A stretch of DNA of 64,000 bases from Janthinobacterium sp. (lineage in GTDB: Bacteria; Pseudomonadota; Gammaproteobacteria; Burkholderiales; Chitinibacteraceae). The stretch's first letter is position 1. Every line of letters starts with the position of its first letter. Of the stretch, positions 44,833 to 54,323 are shown piece after piece. The stretch is taken from assembly GCA_025360045.1 (NCBI GenBank), contig JANYCY010000028.1:37736-101735 (forward strand). The letters are read 5' to 3'. The notes under the pieces were generated by a model that worked only from the letters and a program-made list of their open reading frames with translations, was not told the DNA's origin and did no database searches. The position numbers and the translations under genes were made by a program.

Positions 44833-45180
44833 ATGAATAGCCAGAAAATCCGTTTTTTCCGCCAGCGCATCCCTTCTTTCGAGTGTATTCCAGGCTGCCA
44901 TGATTGCTGTGGGCCGGTCACCACCTCTAGCGAAGAAATGTCGCGCCTGCCACGCAAAAGTGCAGCAGAGCACGAAGCGGCAATGGAAAACCTAAGCTGC
45001 CCGCATCTGGCGGATAAAGGCTGTACGGTCTATATGGAGCGCCCGCTCATCTGCCGCCTGTTTGGCACCACCCCCGCCCTAGCCTGCCCTCATGGCAAGC
45101 GGCCTGAAATGATGATTGATGAAAAAATCGAAAAACAAATCCATCAGTTTTTTAAAGAAACTCGGCAAGTTTTAGTGTAG
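44833..45180 (+). CDS. YkgJ-type cysteine-cluster protein
   Basis: A 115-residue protein with the YkgJ/CxxCxxxCC pattern: FECIPGCHDCCGPVTTS near residues 14-30, then CPHLADKGCTVYMERPLICR and the third group near ACPHGKR. Conserved cysteines are presumed to bind zinc or an iron-sulfur cluster; the biochemical role is not established. A single gene, following 200 bp after the divergent parvulin start. Confidence 0.88.
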   Translation: MNSQKIRFFRQRIPSFECIPGCHDCCGPVTTSSEEMSRLPRKSAAEHEAAMENLSCPHLADKGCTVYMERPLICRLFGTTPALACPHGKRPEMMIDEKIEKQIHQFFKETRQVLV

Positions 45181-45223
45181 TGGCCTCTCTGTGCCCCGAC
45201 TTCGTTGTTGTTGGCAACGCAAT

Positions 45224-45680
45224 GACAAGCATTGAATCATCGTAGGGCGGGTGCGACCCCATGTGCACTAACCAAATTGTTTTTCATTAACAAACAGCGA
45301 AAAAGCATAACAACCACGCTCTTCGCATAGGGCTTAAAAATCCCCTTGAAACACGCCGGAGCGAGGAACAAGCGGGGCGGGGTTTCGGCCAGGGAGCGAG
45401 GCAGCGAGCCAATCCCGCCTGCCGCCGACTCGATTGTCCGCAGCGGAAGAGCCTTCGTGTTTCGTGGGGCGGCCTTCTTTGGCTTCGTTTCTTGGCCGTT
45501 CAAGAAAGGAAGGCCCCCGCGGTGGCTAACCGCTCCAAAACGATGTGCCGAAGGCACTAAAAAGATCTTTTTGATTTTGGTTAGCGCATATGGGGTGAAA
45601 CCCGCCAAGCTTTGCTGAAACACAAAAAACGGCGGGTTTCACCCGCCCTACAAAAACATTTCCTTAATTTGATAGGATTG
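45224..45680. repeat. Modular repeat (D end, family A core) interrupted by a MITE-like element
   Basis: The left flank GACAAGCATTGAATCATCG and TAGGGCGGGTGCGACC lead into the insertion at 45259-45593; the interrupted core resumes as GGTGAAACCCGCC...GGCGGGTTTCACCCGCCCTA (45594-45651), then AAAAACATTTCCTTAATTTG and ATAGGATTG at the right end. Apart from the inserted element, module order equals that of the uninterrupted copy at 20955-21098. Confidence 0.75.
45259..45593. mobile_element. MITE-like element carrying repeat B core, copy 2
   Basis: The ends are CCATGTGCACTAACCAAA and, reversed, CCATATGCGCTAACCAAA, a terminal inverted repeat of about 18 bp. It is flanked by GGTGCGACC (45250-45258) on the left and GGTGAAACC (45594-45602) on the right, a 9-bp target duplication differing at two bases. 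The interior (45325-45563) is the B core with its GTGCCGAAGGCACTAAAA end. No transposase is encoded, so it would need one in trans. Confidence 0.75.
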
Positions 45681-45751
45681 TCATCTACCCGCCCCACAAA
45701 TCCCAAAACAAAACGCGGTAATATAGAAAAAACTATCCAGCAGAGACCACC

Positions 45752-46252
45752 ATGCCGCAAATTAAAACGCCCCGCCTTAAGCTTCGTACCATTCGGGTTG
45801 ACGATGCCGCATTTTATCTAAAATTAATTAACGAGCCATCTTGGCATCAATATATTGGTGATCGAGGGATTCGTACTTTAGCAGCGGCAGAAGCGGCTAT
45901 TATTTCTGGCCCTATCGATATGCAAAACCGTCTTGGTTTTAGCCTTTATGTCGCTGAGCTTAATGATGCTCATCTCCCTATTGGCCTCTGCGGCTTATTA
46001 AAAAGAGATTATCTGGAAGATCCTGATTTGGGTTATGCTTTTTTGCCGCAATATTGGGGGCAGGGATATGCCAATGAAGCCGCCAAGGCCGTGCTTCAAT
46101 ATGCAAAAGAAGAATTAAATTTTAATCGTATCCTAGCCACAACGGATACAGATAATCAGCCATCAATGCAATTACTAGAAAAGCTTGGCTTTTGCTTTTC
46201 AAAAAAAATGATGCTCGATAAGGAGCTGAATCTTTTCTCGCTGGATATATAA
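45752..46252 (+). CDS. GNAT family N-acetyltransferase (RimJ/RimL-like)
   Basis: A 166-residue acetyltransferase: TPRLKLRTIRVDDAAFYLKL at the start, the acetyl-CoA-binding region LGYAFLPQYWGQGYANEAAK, and NRILATTDTDNQPSMQLLEK LGF (motif B, split here by length). It is of the Acetyltransf_3 type, which acts on N-termini of proteins or small amines. Substrate not known. A bidirectional terminator ends it, facing tkt. Confidence 0.9.
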   Translation: MPQIKTPRLKLRTIRVDDAAFYLKLINEPSWHQYIGDRGIRTLAAAEAAIISGPIDMQNRLGFSLYVAELNDAHLPIGLCGLLKRDYLEDPDLGYAFLPQYWGQGYANEAAKAVLQYAKEELNFNRILATTDTDNQPSMQLLEKLGFCFSKKMMLDKELNLFSLDI

Positions 46253-46280
46253 AAAAACGGGCACGAATGCCCGTTTTTTA
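46251..46280. terminator. Bidirectional intrinsic terminator between the GNAT gene and tkt
   Basis: AAAAAAACGGGCA and TGCCCGTTTTTT pair around CGAA, overlapping the last base pairs of the GNAT stop, 19 bp from the tkt stop, with A and T tracts on the two sides. Confidence 0.9.
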
Positions 46281-46298
46281 TTCGCTTAACAAAAGCAA

Positions 46299-48293
46299 TT
46301 AAGCAATAATTGCTTTTGCCTTAGCCACTACATTTTCTACCGTAAAGCCAAAGTGCTTGAACAACAAGCCAGCCGGAGCGGATTCACCAAAAGTATCTAT
46401 GCCCACAACATCGCCTTCTAGGCCAACGTATTTGCGCCAGAAATCTGAAGTACCTGCTTCAATCGCTAAACGCACTACGCCACGCGGTAATACTGCGGCC
46501 TTGTAAGCGGCGTCTTGCCCATCAAATACATTGGTCGATGGCATAGAGACCACGCGAGCAGCAATGCCCTCTGCGGCCAAGGCTTCAGCCGCTTTTACCG
46601 CCAACTCAACTTCAGAGCCGGTTGCAATCAAGATTACAGCAGGATTAGCGACGTCTTTTAATACATAGCCGCCTTTGTTGATATTGGCGATGGTGGCTTC
46701 ATCACGCGCCATAAACATTAAGTTTTGACGGCTGAAGATCAGGGACGAAGGAGTCGATTTTTGTTCGATCGCATGAGCCCAGGCCACCATAGATTCTACG
46801 GTATCGCATGGACGCCATACATGGTGATTAGGGATGCAGCGCAGGGTTTGCAACTGCTCTACCGGCTGATGCGTTGGGCCATCTTCACCCAGACCGATCG
46901 AATCGTGGGTGTAAACGAAGAGGTTGTTAGTCTTCATTAGGGAGGCCATACGCAGGGCGTTCAGTGCGTATTCGCAGAACATCAGGAAGGTTGCGCCGTA
47001 AGGACGGAAACCGCCGTGCAGCACCACACCATTCATAATGGCGCTCATACCAAATTCACGCACACCGTAGCTGATATGGTTGCCGATCAGCTCATTGCCT
47101 TCACGCTTGAGTGAAACGCAGCCTTTCCAGTTGGTCAGGTTAGAGCCGGTCAGATCAGCAGAGCCGCCCAATAATTCTGGCACTTGCGGCGCATAGGCAT
47201 TCAGCGCGTTTTGTGATGCTTTACGTGAGGCGATGGTTTCTGCCTTAGTATTGGCATCGCTTACTGCCGCTTTCACCACATCTTGCCAATTCGCTGGCAA
47301 TTCATTACTCATACGACGTTTGAATTCTGCGGCGTCAAGCGGGTAGGCTGCTGCGTACTTAGCAAACAGGGCATCCCAATCGGACTCTAAACGAGCGCCA
47401 GATTCTTTTTTATCCCAGCCTGCGTATACATCGGCAGGGATTTCAAACGGGCCGTGGTTCCAGCCGATCGCTGCGCGCGTTGCGGCAATTTCAGCATCGC
47501 CAAGTGGCGCGCCGTGGCAATCGTGGCTGGCCGCTTTATTTGGCGAGCCTTTACCGATAATGGTTTTGCAGCAGATGAGTGTTGGTTTGTCTGTCACTGC
47601 TTTAGCGGCAACGATGGCAGCATCCAGCGCATCTACATCGTGGCCGTCTACAGAAATCACATGCCAGTTGTAAGCTTCAAAACGCTTAGGGGTATCGTCG
47701 GTAAACCAGCCTTCAACATGGCCGTCGATAGAAATGCCGTTGTCGTCCCAGAATGCAATCAGCTTACCGAGGCCCCATGTGCCCGCCAAAGCGCAGGCTT
47801 CGTGGCTAATGCCTTCCATTAGGCAGCCATCGCCAAGGAATACATAGGTGTAGTGATCAACGATATCCAGACCCGGCTTGTTGAAATCACGAGCGAGGAG
47901 TTTTTCTGCCAGCGCAAAACCTACGCCATTGGTAATACCTTGGCCTAGCGGGCCGGTCGTGGTTTCTACACCTGGGGTGTAATGCAGCTCTGGGTGGCCA
48001 GGAGTTTTGGAGTGGAACTGACGGAATGCTTTCAGATCATCCAGCGATACATCGTAGCCAGTCAGGTGCAGCAAGGCGTATTGCAACATTGAGCCGTGGC
48101 CGTTAGATAAGATAAAACGGTCGCGATCAGCCCAATGTGGATTCACTGGGTTAAAGCGCATGTGGTTGCCCCACAGCGACAAGCCAATTTCCGCCATACC
48201 CATAGGCATGCCTGGATGGCCTGAATTAGCCTGCTGAACTGCATCCATTGCTAAAGCGCGGATTGCATTTGCTAGATCGTTACGCGTTGCCAT
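46299..48293 (-). CDS. tkt: Transketolase
   Basis: A 664-residue thiamine-diphosphate enzyme of the pentose phosphate and Calvin-type pathways. Motifs: [20 protein letters not shown] at the N-terminus, the TPP/Mg-binding region [20 protein letters not shown], and the C-terminal pyrimidine-binding part ([40 protein letters not shown]). Length and motifs are normal. It is a single leftward gene; a G+C hairpin and a B repeat lie upstream. Confidence 0.97.
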   Translation of the reverse strand: MATRNDLANAIRALAMDAVQQANSGHPGMPMGMAEIGLSLWGNHMRFNPVNPHWADRDRFILSNGHGSMLQYALLHLTGYDVSLDDLKAFRQFHSKTPGHPELHYTPGVETTTGPLGQGITNGVGFALAEKLLARDFNKPGLDIVDHYTYVFLGDGCLMEGISHEACALAGTWGLGKLIAFWDDNGISIDGHVEGWFTDDTPKRFEAYNWHVISVDGHDVDALDAAIVAAKAVTDKPTLICCKTIIGKGSPNKAASHDCHGAPLGDAEIAATRAAIGWNHGPFEIPADVYAGWDKKESGARLESDWDALFAKYAAAYPLDAAEFKRRMSNELPANWQDVVKAAVSDANTKAETIASRKASQNALNAYAPQVPELLGGSADLTGSNLTNWKGCVSLKREGNELIGNHISYGVREFGMSAIMNGVVLHGGFRPYGATFLMFCEYALNALRMASLMKTNNLFVYTHDSIGLGEDGPTHQPVEQLQTLRCIPNHHVWRPCDTVESMVAWAHAIEQKSTPSSLIFSRQNLMFMARDEATIANINKGGYVLKDVANPAVILIATGSEVELAVKAAEALAAEGIAARVVSMPSTNVFDGQDAAYKAAVLPRGVVRLAIEAGTSDFWRKYVGLEGDVVGIDTFGESAPAGLLFKHFGFTVENVVAKAKAIIA

Positions 48294-48470
48294 ATCTTTT
48301 CCTTGTGTGCATTAAGCCAATCATCATCAAGTTTTTTTAGCGGCCGCTGAGGCCAAGCCTAAATCGCTGCCCCCATTATCACTGAGGGACTATGTTCGCA
48401 ACAATATCAAAATACCATATCATTTTTAACACGAGATAACGCGGATAGCGTTGAGCTGGCTCAAAGTGTT

Positions 48471-48492
48471 AAGGCGGGCTTCCGCCCGCCTT
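48471..48492. repeat. Short hairpin of the GCGGG family
   Basis: AAGGCGGGC and GCCCGCCTT form a perfect 9-bp stem around TTCC, upstream of tkt (178 bp before its start) in the gap to phaC. Confidence 0.6.
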
Positions 48493-48551
48493 AGAATAAA
48501 TTAAAACCCGTAGTGGTTTTTGCTTAATTCGACGAAAATTAAGCCGTAATC

Positions 48552-48793
48552 TTTTTTTTAGTGCCTTCGGCACGTTGATTTTGGTGCGGGCGTCCCGCTG
48601 GACCTTCCTTTCTTGTGTGGCCAAGAAACGAAGCCAAAGAAGGCCACCCCACGAAACACGAAGGCCCCTACACTGCGGACAATCGAGGCGGCGGCTGGCG
48701 GGATTGGCTCGTTCCTCGCTCCCTTTCCGAAACCCCGCCCCGCTTGTTCCTCGCTACGGCGTGTTTCAAGGGGAGATTTAAGCCCCGTGCCAC
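48552..48793. repeat. Repeat B core, copy 3
   Basis: From TTTTTTAGTGCCTTCGGCAC to TTTAAGCCCCGTGCC, with the landmarks CCTTCCTTTCTTG, GGCCAAGAAACGAAGCC, ACACTGCGGACAATCG and TTTCCGAAACCCCG in the same order as copy 1. It lies in the tkt-phaC gap (643 bp) and lacks the CTAACCAAA terminal repeat. On the minus strand it reads FGFVSWPHKKGRSSGTPAPK ending CRRH. A degenerate CTCCGT repeat follows near 48876-48915. Confidence 0.85.
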
Positions 48794-48935
48794 GAACGAC
48801 AATATGAATCCAGCTTTTCAAGGCTTTAAAATACTTAGAACCCAATCAAAAACAACTTACGTCAAAACCTATTTTTCTCCGTAAAATCCCGTACTTTCTG
48901 GGGACGAAGTGGTTCAATATTGAGGTTTTAAGCCA

Positions 48936-50651
48936 CTACTCCAAAACATAAGTCCCCGGTGCCGCCCCTTGTTGTGGATGGGCGCGGCTGGATAATTTTG
49001 GTTTTATCTGTTCGCCACACTGCGGCCTGAGCCACTCAACCCAATTGGGCCACCAAGAGCCGGCTACCTTTTTTTGCCGCGCTAAGAAGTCTTCGGCGCT
49101 TTCTCCGGTTTTAGGCACGCCTTGCCAGTAGCTGCGTTTGGATGTGGGGCTAGGCGGATTAACGATGCCAATAATATGGCCTGATGTGGAAAGGGTAAAC
49201 GTGACGTCCCCGCCGCTGCGATCGGCCAAAGTGTAAGTTTGCCGCCAAGGGGCAATATGGTCTTCTTCCGCGCCCACCATAAAGAGTGGCTGCTTAATTT
49301 GGCCTAAGTCTATTTTTTGCCCGCAGATTTCTAAAGCATCAGGCTGAACCAGTTTATTTTTCCAATATAACTCGCGCAAATAGGTGCGATGCATTTTCAT
49401 TGGCATACGGGTGGAATCCATATTCCAATATAAAACGTCAAATTCACTCGGCGTTTGGCCTAGCAAATAATTATCGACCCAGTAATTCCAGATCAGGCTA
49501 TTGGAGCGCAGCATTCTGAATGAGGCGGCCATATCTTTGCCGTCCAGATAGCCTTTTTTCTCCATCACGCTATCAATAAATGCGAGGCCTTCTTCATCCA
49601 AAAAGACTTCGATATCGCCTGGATATTCAAAATCGGTGAGCGTGGTGAGTAAGGTTGCAGAAACCACCGGTACTTTGCCCGGCATCTGCCGATTGGCCCA
49701 AGCAAGGTAAGTCGCCGCCAGCGTGCCACCAAGGCAGTAGCCAAGTAAATGCACCTGCTCGCTGCCGCTGATTTCTTGCGCCACTTTAATAATTTGCGCC
49801 ACGCCATCGTTTAGATAATCGTCGAAAGCCACATCGCGCATGCTGCCATCGGGGTTTTTCCAGCTGGTGATAAACACCGAGAAGCCTTGGTCAACCAGAT
49901 ACTTCACCAAGCTTTTCTTCTCGTTAATATCGAGGATGTAATACTTATTAATCCACGGGGAGACTAGCACCAGCGGCACACTATGTACCGTGGGCGTGGT
50001 GGCCTCGTAATGCAGCACTTCGAGCAAACGCCCGCGATATACCACCGAGCCTGCGGTAGTGGCTAGATTGTCGCCAACTTTAAACGCGTTCATATCGGTC
50101 ATGCTGATATCGCCACGCGCTTTGTCTTCTTTAAAATTTTTATAGCCAGCGACAAGGCTTTCGCCATTGGTGCTTAATGCTCTGGCAATCGCCACCGGAT
50201 TAGTCAGCAAAAAGTTAGTTGGGGCGGCGGCATTCAGCACTTGCCGGAGCCAAAATGCACTGCGGTTACGCTCGTGCTCGCCCATATCCGGCGTGGCATA
50301 CAGCGTGTCTTGTAGCCAATGCGTATTGAGCAAATACCATTCTTTAATGCCATCCCAATAGGGGCTATCGCTCCAGATTGGATCTGCAAAGCGCACGTCT
50401 TCTGGGTGAGGCGGGAAAACATCGCTATCTGCCTCGCCCCAGAAACGCCGCGTAGTAAAATTTTGCCACTTCGTTACATCATTCACATAACGAAACAAGA
50501 CATTGGATAAGGCCAGTGGATTTTGCAACCATGCTTGCTGCGCTTTAACGGAACTGGCCATCAAGCCAAAGGGATCGGTTGACTGTCTTAATTTATGCTG
50601 TAAATCGGCGTAACGCTGAGATTGTTCTGTAAGAAAAGTAAACTCTGACAT
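48936..50651 (-). CDS. phaC: Class I poly(3-hydroxyalkanoate) synthase
   Basis: A 571-residue PHA polymerase that makes polyhydroxybutyrate-type storage granules from hydroxyacyl-CoA. The lipase-box-like motif is HLLGYCLGGTLAATYLAW with the nucleophilic Cys in GYCLGG; GFSVFITSWKNPDGSMRD and LSTSGHIIGIVNPPS (catalytic His region) are present. Length suits a class I enzyme that works without PhaE. phaA, phaB and phasin genes are not in the window. Confidence 0.95.
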   Translation of the reverse strand: MSEFTFLTEQSQRYADLQHKLRQSTDPFGLMASSVKAQQAWLQNPLALSNVLFRYVNDVTKWQNFTTRRFWGEADSDVFPPHPEDVRFADPIWSDSPYWDGIKEWYLLNTHWLQDTLYATPDMGEHERNRSAFWLRQVLNAAAPTNFLLTNPVAIARALSTNGESLVAGYKNFKEDKARGDISMTDMNAFKVGDNLATTAGSVVYRGRLLEVLHYEATTPTVHSVPLVLVSPWINKYYILDINEKKSLVKYLVDQGFSVFITSWKNPDGSMRDVAFDDYLNDGVAQIIKVAQEISGSEQVHLLGYCLGGTLAATYLAWANRQMPGKVPVVSATLLTTLTDFEYPGDIEVFLDEEGLAFIDSVMEKKGYLDGKDMAASFRMLRSNSLIWNYWVDNYLLGQTPSEFDVLYWNMDSTRMPMKMHRTYLRELYWKNKLVQPDALEICGQKIDLGQIKQPLFMVGAEEDHIAPWRQTYTLADRSGGDVTFTLSTSGHIIGIVNPPSPTSKRSYWQGVPKTGESAEDFLARQKKVAGSWWPNWVEWLRPQCGEQIKPKLSSRAHPQQGAAPGTYVLE

Positions 50652-50743
50652 TGCCGTCCCCTTGAGATCGTTCTTCTAGCTTAGGTTGCGGTGCAGCAGA
50701 ACTCAATGAGTAAGATCAAAGAGCCTGCTGTTTATCTAAGCAA

Positions 50744-52111
50744 CTAGGCCCATACAAAAAATAACAACACCCAAGCCCAGCCATACAAAGCCAAGCCCAA
50801 GCCCGCCAAGATCAGTGCACCCAAGCGCGGCCACCATTGCATGGTACGCTGACTAGCCAAACGCCAAAATATTCTGAGCGACCACAATAGCGCCAGACTC
50901 AGGAGCACAGCTCGAGCGGCAGGTGCCCATGCCGTTGCCACGCCTTCGTGCTTTAGTAAATTCACCGTCAGCGCCGACAGGCCCAAAAACACACCGCAGG
51001 CCGCGGCGGGAATAAAGGATTGCGTCAGCTTATGCACGCTTAAAGCATCACGCTTAGGCAAAATCCAATCAGCCAGTTTTAAGCACAGATAAAGGCCACC
51101 GCCCAAAAACAACATGCTGCAGCCGATATAGGCCACGATCAGGCCACCATCAAGCCAAGAAAAGCTATCGTTCACCTCTGGGTAATGGGTCAGAATCCAC
51201 CAAGGTGCATTGTCTTGCAGTGGCCAGAAGATCTCGCGATTCACCAGCCACTCGGCCATCATCTGCTTGGCGTCCACTAGCCACGGACTAGCCGTCCACT
51301 GAAAAGCGCCGACAGCAAGGCCCATCAGGCCAAATAAAATAAGTACGGTTTCCCAGCCACTGCCTTTGGCGACTTGGGTGATTTCGGCTTCCGGCGAGCG
51401 CACGCTCAAGGCAATTGCACCGCGATAATCGCTGCAACGCCCGCACATATGGCATTCGGTAGCGCCCTGCATATTGCGCATCGGCACCAAGGGCGCACAG
51501 TTAACTGGAATCACCTTCTGCTGCGGCGCTTTCCAAGCATCCACGTCCACCTTGTAATGCCAAGGTGCCAGCTTTGCCAACAAATTAAACACACCATTCA
51601 CAGGGCAGAGATAGCGACACCACACCCGCTTACTACGGCCATACCAATAGCCAACACCCAGCGCCCCCACCGTCGATCCTCCAAGTACCAGCATCGCCGC
51701 CAGCGGATATTGGTAGACACTCAACAACTGGCCGTAGACGGTGGTACAGGCAAAAGCCACGAAGGGCCAGCCCTGCCAGCGTATCCAACGAGGGATAGTA
51801 TGATTGCGTCCGCGTTCACTGGCCCATTCTGTCAGCATGCCTTCTGGGCAAAACCAGCCACACCAAACACGCCCCATCAGCAGCATGGAGATCAGCACAA
51901 ATGGCCACCAAATCCCCCAAAATGCAAACTGCGCAAAAATCACCAGATGATTAAAAACCCGCGCGCTTTCATCGGGCAGGCTGACCAAAGTCGGAATAAT
52001 CAGCAGAAATAAATAAAAGAAAACCACCACCCATTGCAGCTTGCGCAGACTATGAGCGTGGTCCCGTAAAAAGTTGCCGAACTGAGCGGTACGCGAATTC
52101 AAAATAGTCAT
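50744..52111 (-). CDS. ftrD: FtrD-like membrane polyferredoxin of the iron uptake system
   Basis: A 455-residue inner-membrane protein with several hydrophobic segments and cysteine motifs: VWCGWFCPEGMLTEWASERG, VWCRYLCPVNG, and the ferredoxin-like ECHMCGRCSDYRGAIALSVR. It resembles the NapH/CcoG-type polyferredoxins and FtrD of the P19-Ftr systems, which are thought to pass electrons across the membrane to support iron import. The start is the ATG at 52111, overlapping the ftrC stop by 4 bp; the open frame to 52171 is not needed. Last gene of the leftward operon. Confidence 0.85.
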   Translation of the reverse strand: MTILNSRTAQFGNFLRDHAHSLRKLQWVVVFFYLFLLIIPTLVSLPDESARVFNHLVIFAQFAFWGIWWPFVLISMLLMGRVWCGWFCPEGMLTEWASERGRNHTIPRWIRWQGWPFVAFACTTVYGQLLSVYQYPLAAMLVLGGSTVGALGVGYWYGRSKRVWCRYLCPVNGVFNLLAKLAPWHYKVDVDAWKAPQQKVIPVNCAPLVPMRNMQGATECHMCGRCSDYRGAIALSVRSPEAEITQVAKGSGWETVLILFGLMGLAVGAFQWTASPWLVDAKQMMAEWLVNREIFWPLQDNAPWWILTHYPEVNDSFSWLDGGLIVAYIGCSMLFLGGGLYLCLKLADWILPKRDALSVHKLTQSFIPAAACGVFLGLSALTVNLLKHEGVATAWAPAARAVLLSLALLWSLRIFWRLASQRTMQWWPRLGALILAGLGLALYGWAWVLLFFVWA

Positions 52112-52923
52112 TGCCCTGTCCGGCTCACGCGGCGCAGCAAATAAGTCGTTGCAATCCAATAGCCACTCCAAATCACCAGCAAAGATAAAGCCGGATGCGA
52201 GCGATAACCCGCAAAATCGGCCAGCAATTTGCCGATACCCATACTTTCATCTAGCCAAGCCGAGCTATCCCAAAGCGGATCAATCATCGCAGGCAAAACA
52301 TCCATGCCAATCAAATGCTCTACGCCTGAGTTCAACATCGCGCCAGCCAAGAGCAAAAGCAAGATTTCTGTCACCTTAAAAAACCAGCGCCAGGAAATAT
52401 ATTTACCGCCCAATTGCAGCAGCTGAAATGTCGCCAGCGCCGCCACAAAGCCGCCTAAACCCGCCAGCGCTAACGATCCACCATTACTACTGCCTGCCAC
52501 GCTGCCGTATAAAAACACCACGGTTTCACTACCTTCACGCGCCACAGCGAGCGCCACCAGAAACAGCAAGCCCCACCAGTTTTTCTCCGCCGCATTACTG
52601 GCAAGGCCACCTTCTAATTCACGCTTAAGACTGCGACCATTTTTACGCATCCACACCACCATCTGCACAATCAGTGCAGCAGCCACCAAGGGCATCGCGG
52701 CCTGGAAATACTCCTGCGCCGTATCATCCAGCCAGCTAGAAACGCCCAATAAAGTCAGCGCCAGCAAGCCCGACAACACCAAACCAAGGCCCACACCACC
52801 CCAGAGATAAGCCATACCACGTTGCCCAGCCACCGGATTGGCACGCAACCACGCATATAAAATCCCAACCACCAGCAGCGCTTCTACACTTTCACGCCAG
52901 ACAATAAATGCGACTTGTTCCAT
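52108..52923 (-). CDS. ftrC: FTR1 family iron permease
   Basis: A 271-residue inner-membrane permease of the FTR1/EfeU family. Two REXXE motifs needed for iron translocation are seen: RESVE in FIVWRESVEALLVVGIL and REGSE in AVAREGSETVVFLYGSV. Seven hydrophobic segments fit the family. Its stop overlaps the ftrD start (ATGA). ftrB is upstream, with a repeat block of about 420 bp between them. Confidence 0.93.
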   Translation of the reverse strand: MEQVAFIVWRESVEALLVVGILYAWLRANPVAGQRGMAYLWGGVGLGLVLSGLLALTLLGVSSWLDDTAQEYFQAAMPLVAAALIVQMVVWMRKNGRSLKRELEGGLASNAAEKNWWGLLFLVALAVAREGSETVVFLYGSVAGSSNGGSLALAGLGGFVAALATFQLLQLGGKYISWRWFFKVTEILLLLLAGAMLNSGVEHLIGMDVLPAMIDPLWDSSAWLDESMGIGKLLADFAGYRSHPALSLLVIWSGYWIATTYLLRRVSRTGQ

Positions 52924-52974
52924 AGTCTTTAACCTTTAAAAAATTGCAACAACACATGAGACAAAAACCTAAAT

Positions 52975-53338
52975 CTTGAACCACGGAGGACACAGAGAAC
53001 GCGGAGTTTCACGGAGAAAAACCAAGAATTGAATTAAGGTGCTTGCTTTGGGTTCAAAACAATTGCTATCCCACAAATCTGAATTGTTATCTCTACTCGT
53101 AGTACGGGGCTTAAAAATCCCCTTGAAGCACGCCGAAGCGAGGAATAAGCGGCTCGGGGTTTCGGAAAAGGGGTAGCGGGCTTGCTCCCGAGCAGCCTCA
53201 ACGCCGAGCCGATTATCCGCAGCGAGGGGCCTTCGTGCTTTTGAGGTTGCGGTTTTGCTTACTTTCTTGGCCGTTCAAGAAAGTGAGTCCCACGCGGGGG
53301 AATCCCGCACCAAAATCAACGTGCCGAAGGCACTAAAA
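52975..53338. repeat. Repeat block (CGGAG family plus B core copy 4) inside the ftr operon
   Basis: ACCACGGAGGACACAGAGAAC and GGAGTTTCACGGAGAAAA (52980-53023) form one half of the ACGGAGAAC family without its mirror. The B core runs 53101-53338: GGGGCTTAAAAATCCCCTTG, AGCGGCTCGGGGTTTCGG, GCCGATTATCCGCAGCG, TTCTTGGCCGTTCAAGAAAG and CGTGCCGAAGGCACTAAAA. It lies between ftrC and ftrB and lacks the CTAACCAAA terminal repeat. Confidence 0.8.
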
Positions 53339-53348
53339 TAATAATTTC

Positions 53349-53669
53349 TTACTTCACCACAATCACACCCCGCGCCTGCGGGTGGAAATCATCAAAGAAA
53401 ATATATTCCCCAGCCGATACGCCCTGAATCACCACGAAGGATTCAACGCCAGGGGCGAGGACTTTTTCTTTGCGCAGCGGCAGGCTTTCAAACTCAGCCG
53501 GCGACTTGCCCTTATTCACTAAAATCAGCTTGAATTTGGTTTTTGCAGGTGCCTCAATACGCGTTGGCGTGACCTTGCCATCGTTTAGCTCCACCCTAAA
53601 AGTCAGCAAATCGCTCGCACTCGCCATCAGGCTGCATGTACTTAACAAAGCCACCACAATACGTCGCAT
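53349..53669 (-). CDS. ftrB: FtrB-like periplasmic cupredoxin-fold protein
   Basis: A 106-residue exported protein: signal peptide MRRIVVALLSTCSLMASA, then SDLLTFRVELNDGKVTPTRI, TKFKLILVNKGKSPAEFES, and EYIFFDDFHPQARGVIVV, which is a cupredoxin-like beta fold of the Cupredoxin_1 type (as in EfeO N-domains and FtrB). The start at 53669 has TGGA about 7 nt upstream; the upstream Met at 53681 would add four residues. Together with P19, FTR1 and the polyferredoxin it fits the FtrABCD system, where it may bind or oxidise iron. No classical copper ligand set was assigned. Confidence 0.83.
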   Translation of the reverse strand: MRRIVVALLSTCSLMASASDLLTFRVELNDGKVTPTRIEAPAKTKFKLILVNKGKSPAEFESLPLRKEKVLAPGVESFVVIQGVSAGEYIFFDDFHPQARGVIVVK

Positions 53670-53792
53670 CAAAAACTCCATTCAATAGACCAACAACATT
53701 TAAGCCACAAGAAAGCACAAAGCCCCCAGCCAGCAGCCTGTTGAACTGAGTATCAGTCGGCTGCAAAGCTGAGGGCTTTGAGTCAGGCGATA

Positions 53793-54323
53793 TTAATAAC
53801 CGCCCTTCTTACCTGTTCCGGCATAAGTAAATTCATAGTTTAAATCGAAAGCCTTAAACCAAGGTGCTACGCCGGTTTCCTTATCCACATGACGGCCAAA
53901 GTGCGCGTGTGGGTTTTCGGATGGCGGCAAGATGGTGTATTTCAGTTTGTACTTACCTGGGCCTTCCAGCTTGATATTGTCGCCATAATGCGGGCCGTCG
54001 CTCGCTACCATGGCCATAAAATCGCCCTTGATGATATTCTTGCTACCCACTTTTTGCAGCTCGTACTTAATCAGTAAATACGGCATCCATTCGCCTTCAC
54101 CGAAGCCATTTGGATTACCTTTAGCGGCGTGAATATCGGCTTCAAGGTGGATATCCGAAGCTTCCGCCTTACGCATCATGCCATCCGGCTCCATTTTAAC
54201 CGGCTGCAAATAAACCGCCGCCAGCTCCATGCCATTTTTAATAGTTGGTTTACCAATTGGATATTCTGCGGCGTAGGCTTGAGCAGACAAAGCTAAAGCA
54301 ATAATTGGAGCCAGATATTTCAT
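53793..54323 (-). CDS. ftrA: P19/FtrA periplasmic iron-binding protein
   Basis: A 176-residue exported protein of the P19/Tpd (PF10634) family, also known as FtrA. Signal MKYLAPIIALALSAQAYAA; then YPIGKPTIKNGMELAAVYLQ, EASDIHLEADIHAAKGNPNG, WMPYLLIKYELQKVG, DGPHYGDNIKLEGPGKYKLK and PHAHFGRHVDKETGVAPWF, with the His and Met residues of the metal site. An AGGTGTG site precedes ATG 54323; the GTG six bases earlier was rejected. First gene of the operon. In Bordetella and Campylobacter homologues import ferrous iron. Confidence 0.93.
   Translation of the reverse strand: MKYLAPIIALALSAQAYAAEYPIGKPTIKNGMELAAVYLQPVKMEPDGMMRKAEASDIHLEADIHAAKGNPNGFGEGEWMPYLLIKYELQKVGSKNIIKGDFMAMVASDGPHYGDNIKLEGPGKYKLKYTILPPSENPHAHFGRHVDKETGVAPWFKAFDLNYEFTYAGTGKKGGY

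Noticed and set aside
45346..45618. A 90-codon frame within the repeat at 45259-45593
   Set aside because: It is made of B core sequence found in four other places; treated as repeat with the conserved frame noted separately.
51374..52012. A 212-codon plus-strand frame opposite the ftrD gene
   Set aside because: It is antisense to the cysteine-motif polyferredoxin and rich in His, Pro and Gln without domains.
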